Notes under the pieces: generated by a model
What the model was told of the DNA's origin: nothing
The model's database searches: none
The model's input: the letters and a program-made list of their open reading frames with translations, nothing else
Shown: positions 5,744 to 6,906 of the stretch, one piece after another
How the letters are laid out: every line of letters begins with the position of its first letter
How positions within the stretch are numbered: the stretch's first letter is position 1
Position numbers and translations under genes: made by a program
NCBI GenBank assembly: GCA_009926645.1
Contig: RFOO01000049.1
Span: forward strand, 1 to 6,906
Direction: 5' to 3'
Length of the DNA stretch: 6,906 bases
From: a bacterium
Lineage (GTDB): Bacteria > Verrucomicrobiota > Verrucomicrobiia > Opitutales > UBA953

Positions 5744-6010
5744 GCCGTGTTAAAGAGATTTTTAACTCTAGCCGAATCACACGTGGAAGCAAATGGGATT
5801 ACCTAATGCAGTGAATTTATTTTGGGATAAATTTACTTTTATTCCTAACTAAAGATGAAGCATTACACGACTGCGACCGATTTAAGGATAGAGGAAAGAG
5901 TCATCGAAAAAGCTCTTTCTCAGTAAAATCGACACGATTAGCCCTAATTTAGACCTCGAGTGGCCCAATTCCATTTGCCCTCGGCCCTTGAAATCCTCTA
6001 TTTAGACCCC
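5744..6010. promoter_or_regulatory. Divergent intergenic region between kamA and accA
   Basis: These 267 nt carry the 5' regions of kamA (minus) and accA (plus) and contain no recognisable gene. For kamA, a poor -35/-10 pair can be drawn on the minus strand (TTGCTT at 5792-5787 and TAGAGT at 5770-5765, 16-nt spacer). A weak hairpin (GTTAAA 5749-5754, TTTAAC 5761-5766) lies just before its ATG. A 7-bp hairpin (GAAAGAG 5894-5900, CTCTTTC 5913-5919, 12-nt loop) lies midway. The 9-mer ATTTAGACC occurs twice (5947-5955 and 6000-6008), the second copy directly ahead of the accA ATG. No confident promoter or riboswitch is seen. Confidence 0.4.
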
Positions 6011-6906
6011 ATGTCAGCACCGAAGCCCCGCTTCACATTAGAATTTGAGAAGCCCATCCGAGAACTTGAGGACAAGATTGCCGCTTTGCGAACATCGTCC
6101 GAGTCCGCCGGTCTTGATGTCACCAAAGAGGTAAACTCCTTGGAGGCAAAACTGGCTCAAACACGCCGCGAGGTTTACGGCAACCTCAGTGCTTGGCAGC
6201 GAGTCCAACTCGCCCGTCACCCACGTCGCCCCTACTCGCTCGATTACATCTCGATGATTTTCGACGACTTTCAAGAGTTGCACGGCGACCGTCTCTTCAT
6301 GGACGACGAGTCCACGGTCGGTGGGACGGCCTTTTTTGAGGGTCAACCTGTGATGGTCATCGGTCAGCAAAAAGGCCGAGACACCAAAGAGAACCTGCGA
6401 CGCAATTTTGGCTGCCCCAATCCCGAAGGCTATCGCAAGGCTCTGCGCCTGATGAAAATGGCGAACACCTTCAAGTTGCCCATCATCACTTTAGTCGACA
6501 CCCCGGGAGCCTTTCCTGGAATTGGATCGGAAGAACGCCACGTCGCTGAAGCCATCGCCGTGAATTTGCGTGAGATGAGTCAATTCGAGGTACCGATTGT
6601 TACCTTTGTTATTGGCGAAGGCGGTTCAGGTGGAGCTCTGGGTATCGCTGTCTCTAATCGTGTTTATATTTTAGAAAACGCTTATTACTCCGTCATTTCC
6701 CCCGAAGGTTGTGCCGCGATTCTTTTCAAGGATCGTGTCCATGCCCCGAAAGCGGCCGAGGCTTTGCGTCTCGATGCCCCCAATCTCTTGAGACTCGAAA
6801 TCGTCGATGGTGTTATCAAAGAACCACTCGGTGGAGCTCAGGAAGATCCTACGGTGACAGGTTCGAACATTCGCAAGACCTTACGCGAAGCCTTAAAGGA
6901 ACTCGG
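6011..6906 (+). CDS. accA: Acetyl-CoA carboxylase carboxyltransferase subunit alpha (3'-truncated by the window edge)
   Basis: AccA with AccD moves the carboxyl group from biotin on AccB to acetyl-CoA, making malonyl-CoA for fatty-acid synthesis in the cytoplasm. The frame runs open for 298 codons to the window edge; the family is usually about 315-325 residues, so some 20 are missing. Visible signatures are LEFEKPIRELEDKI at the N-terminus (10-23), AWQRVQLARHPRRPYSLDYI (61-80), and the crotonase-fold core KGRDTKENLRRNFG (121-134). They continue with PEGYRKALRLM (138-148), VDTPGAFPGIGSEER (162-176), GEGGSGGAL (202-210, oxyanion-hole glycines), YYSVISPEGCAAIL (225-238) and EPLGGA (271-276). 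ATG at 6011 fits the family N-terminus, although no Shine-Dalgarno precedes it. An in-frame GTG at 5960 would add 17 residues not expected in the family. accD is not in the window, as is common when accA stands apart. Confidence 0.96.
   Translation, partial: MSAPKPRFTLEFEKPIRELEDKIAALRTSSESAGLDVTKEVNSLEAKLAQTRREVYGNLSAWQRVQLARHPRRPYSLDYISMIFDDFQELHGDRLFMDDESTVGGTAFFEGQPVMVIGQQKGRDTKENLRRNFGCPNPEGYRKALRLMKMANTFKLPIITLVDTPGAFPGIGSEERHVAEAIAVNLREMSQFEVPIVTFVIGEGGSGGALGIAVSNRVYILENAYYSVISPEGCAAILFKDRVHAPKAAEALRLDAPNLLRLEIVDGVIKEPLGGAQEDPTVTGSNIRKTLREALKEL

Noticed and set aside
5780..5785. CACGTG core resembling the centre of a parS site, upstream of kamA
   Set aside because: Only the six central bases and a few flanking ones agree with the 16-bp parS consensus (about 9 of 16), too few for a ParB site.
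5855..5926. A 23-codon ORF (MKHYTTATDLRIEERVIEKA...) in the kamA-accA intergenic region
   Set aside because: Very short, no clear Shine-Dalgarno, no recognisable feature, and it contains the hairpin at 5894-5919; more likely chance.
5960..6010. GTG at 5960 as the accA start, adding 17 residues
   Set aside because: The AccA family begins close to the LEFEKPI motif, which fits the ATG at 6011; the extension has no Shine-Dalgarno either.

Overview
The window is an ordinary-looking stretch of a bacterial chromosome with roughly balanced base composition. It carries housekeeping genes for purine synthesis, chromosome segregation, tRNA modification, quinone methylation, lysine aminomutation and fatty-acid synthesis, plus one tRNA gene. 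The AccA sequence (for example the ERHVAEAIAVNLREM stretch) and a MenG-type methyltransferase fit a Verrucomicrobiota/PVC-like organism. This is family recollection, not a search. Most protein starts lack a convincing Shine-Dalgarno sequence. No transposase, phage gene, CRISPR array or resistance gene is visible.

Left part (1-2238): the 3' two fifths of purH runs in from the left edge on the plus strand. It converges on parB (minus) across a compact symmetrical terminator at 690-718. Upstream of parB, and 5 nt away, is a gene for a secreted coiled-coil protein with a C-terminal LysM domain, so the two probably form one transcription unit. No parA lies beside parB.

Centre (2239-4576): a 162-nt divergent intergenic region leads into mnmA and menG/ubiE, which overlap by one base (TAATG) and are probably translationally coupled. 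They are followed by two small hairpins and a tRNA-Arg(ACG) gene with an encoded CCA. Next come a strong hairpin, an AT-rich leader with a good Shine-Dalgarno sequence, and a 53-residue single-pass membrane protein gene of unknown function.

Right part (4577-6906): kamA (lysine 2,3-aminomutase, minus strand) converges on the small membrane gene with stop codons directly abutting and no space between them. The best terminator for kamA is the hairpin plus T8 tract at 4301-4338, beyond the small gene. The kamA transcript would therefore be antisense to the whole small ORF. A 267-nt divergent intergenic region separates kamA from accA, which leaves the window about 20 codons before its expected end.

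I found no clear new multi-gene system. The most interesting part is the tRNA / small membrane ORF / kamA junction, with its abutting convergent stops and predicted antisense 3' UTR.
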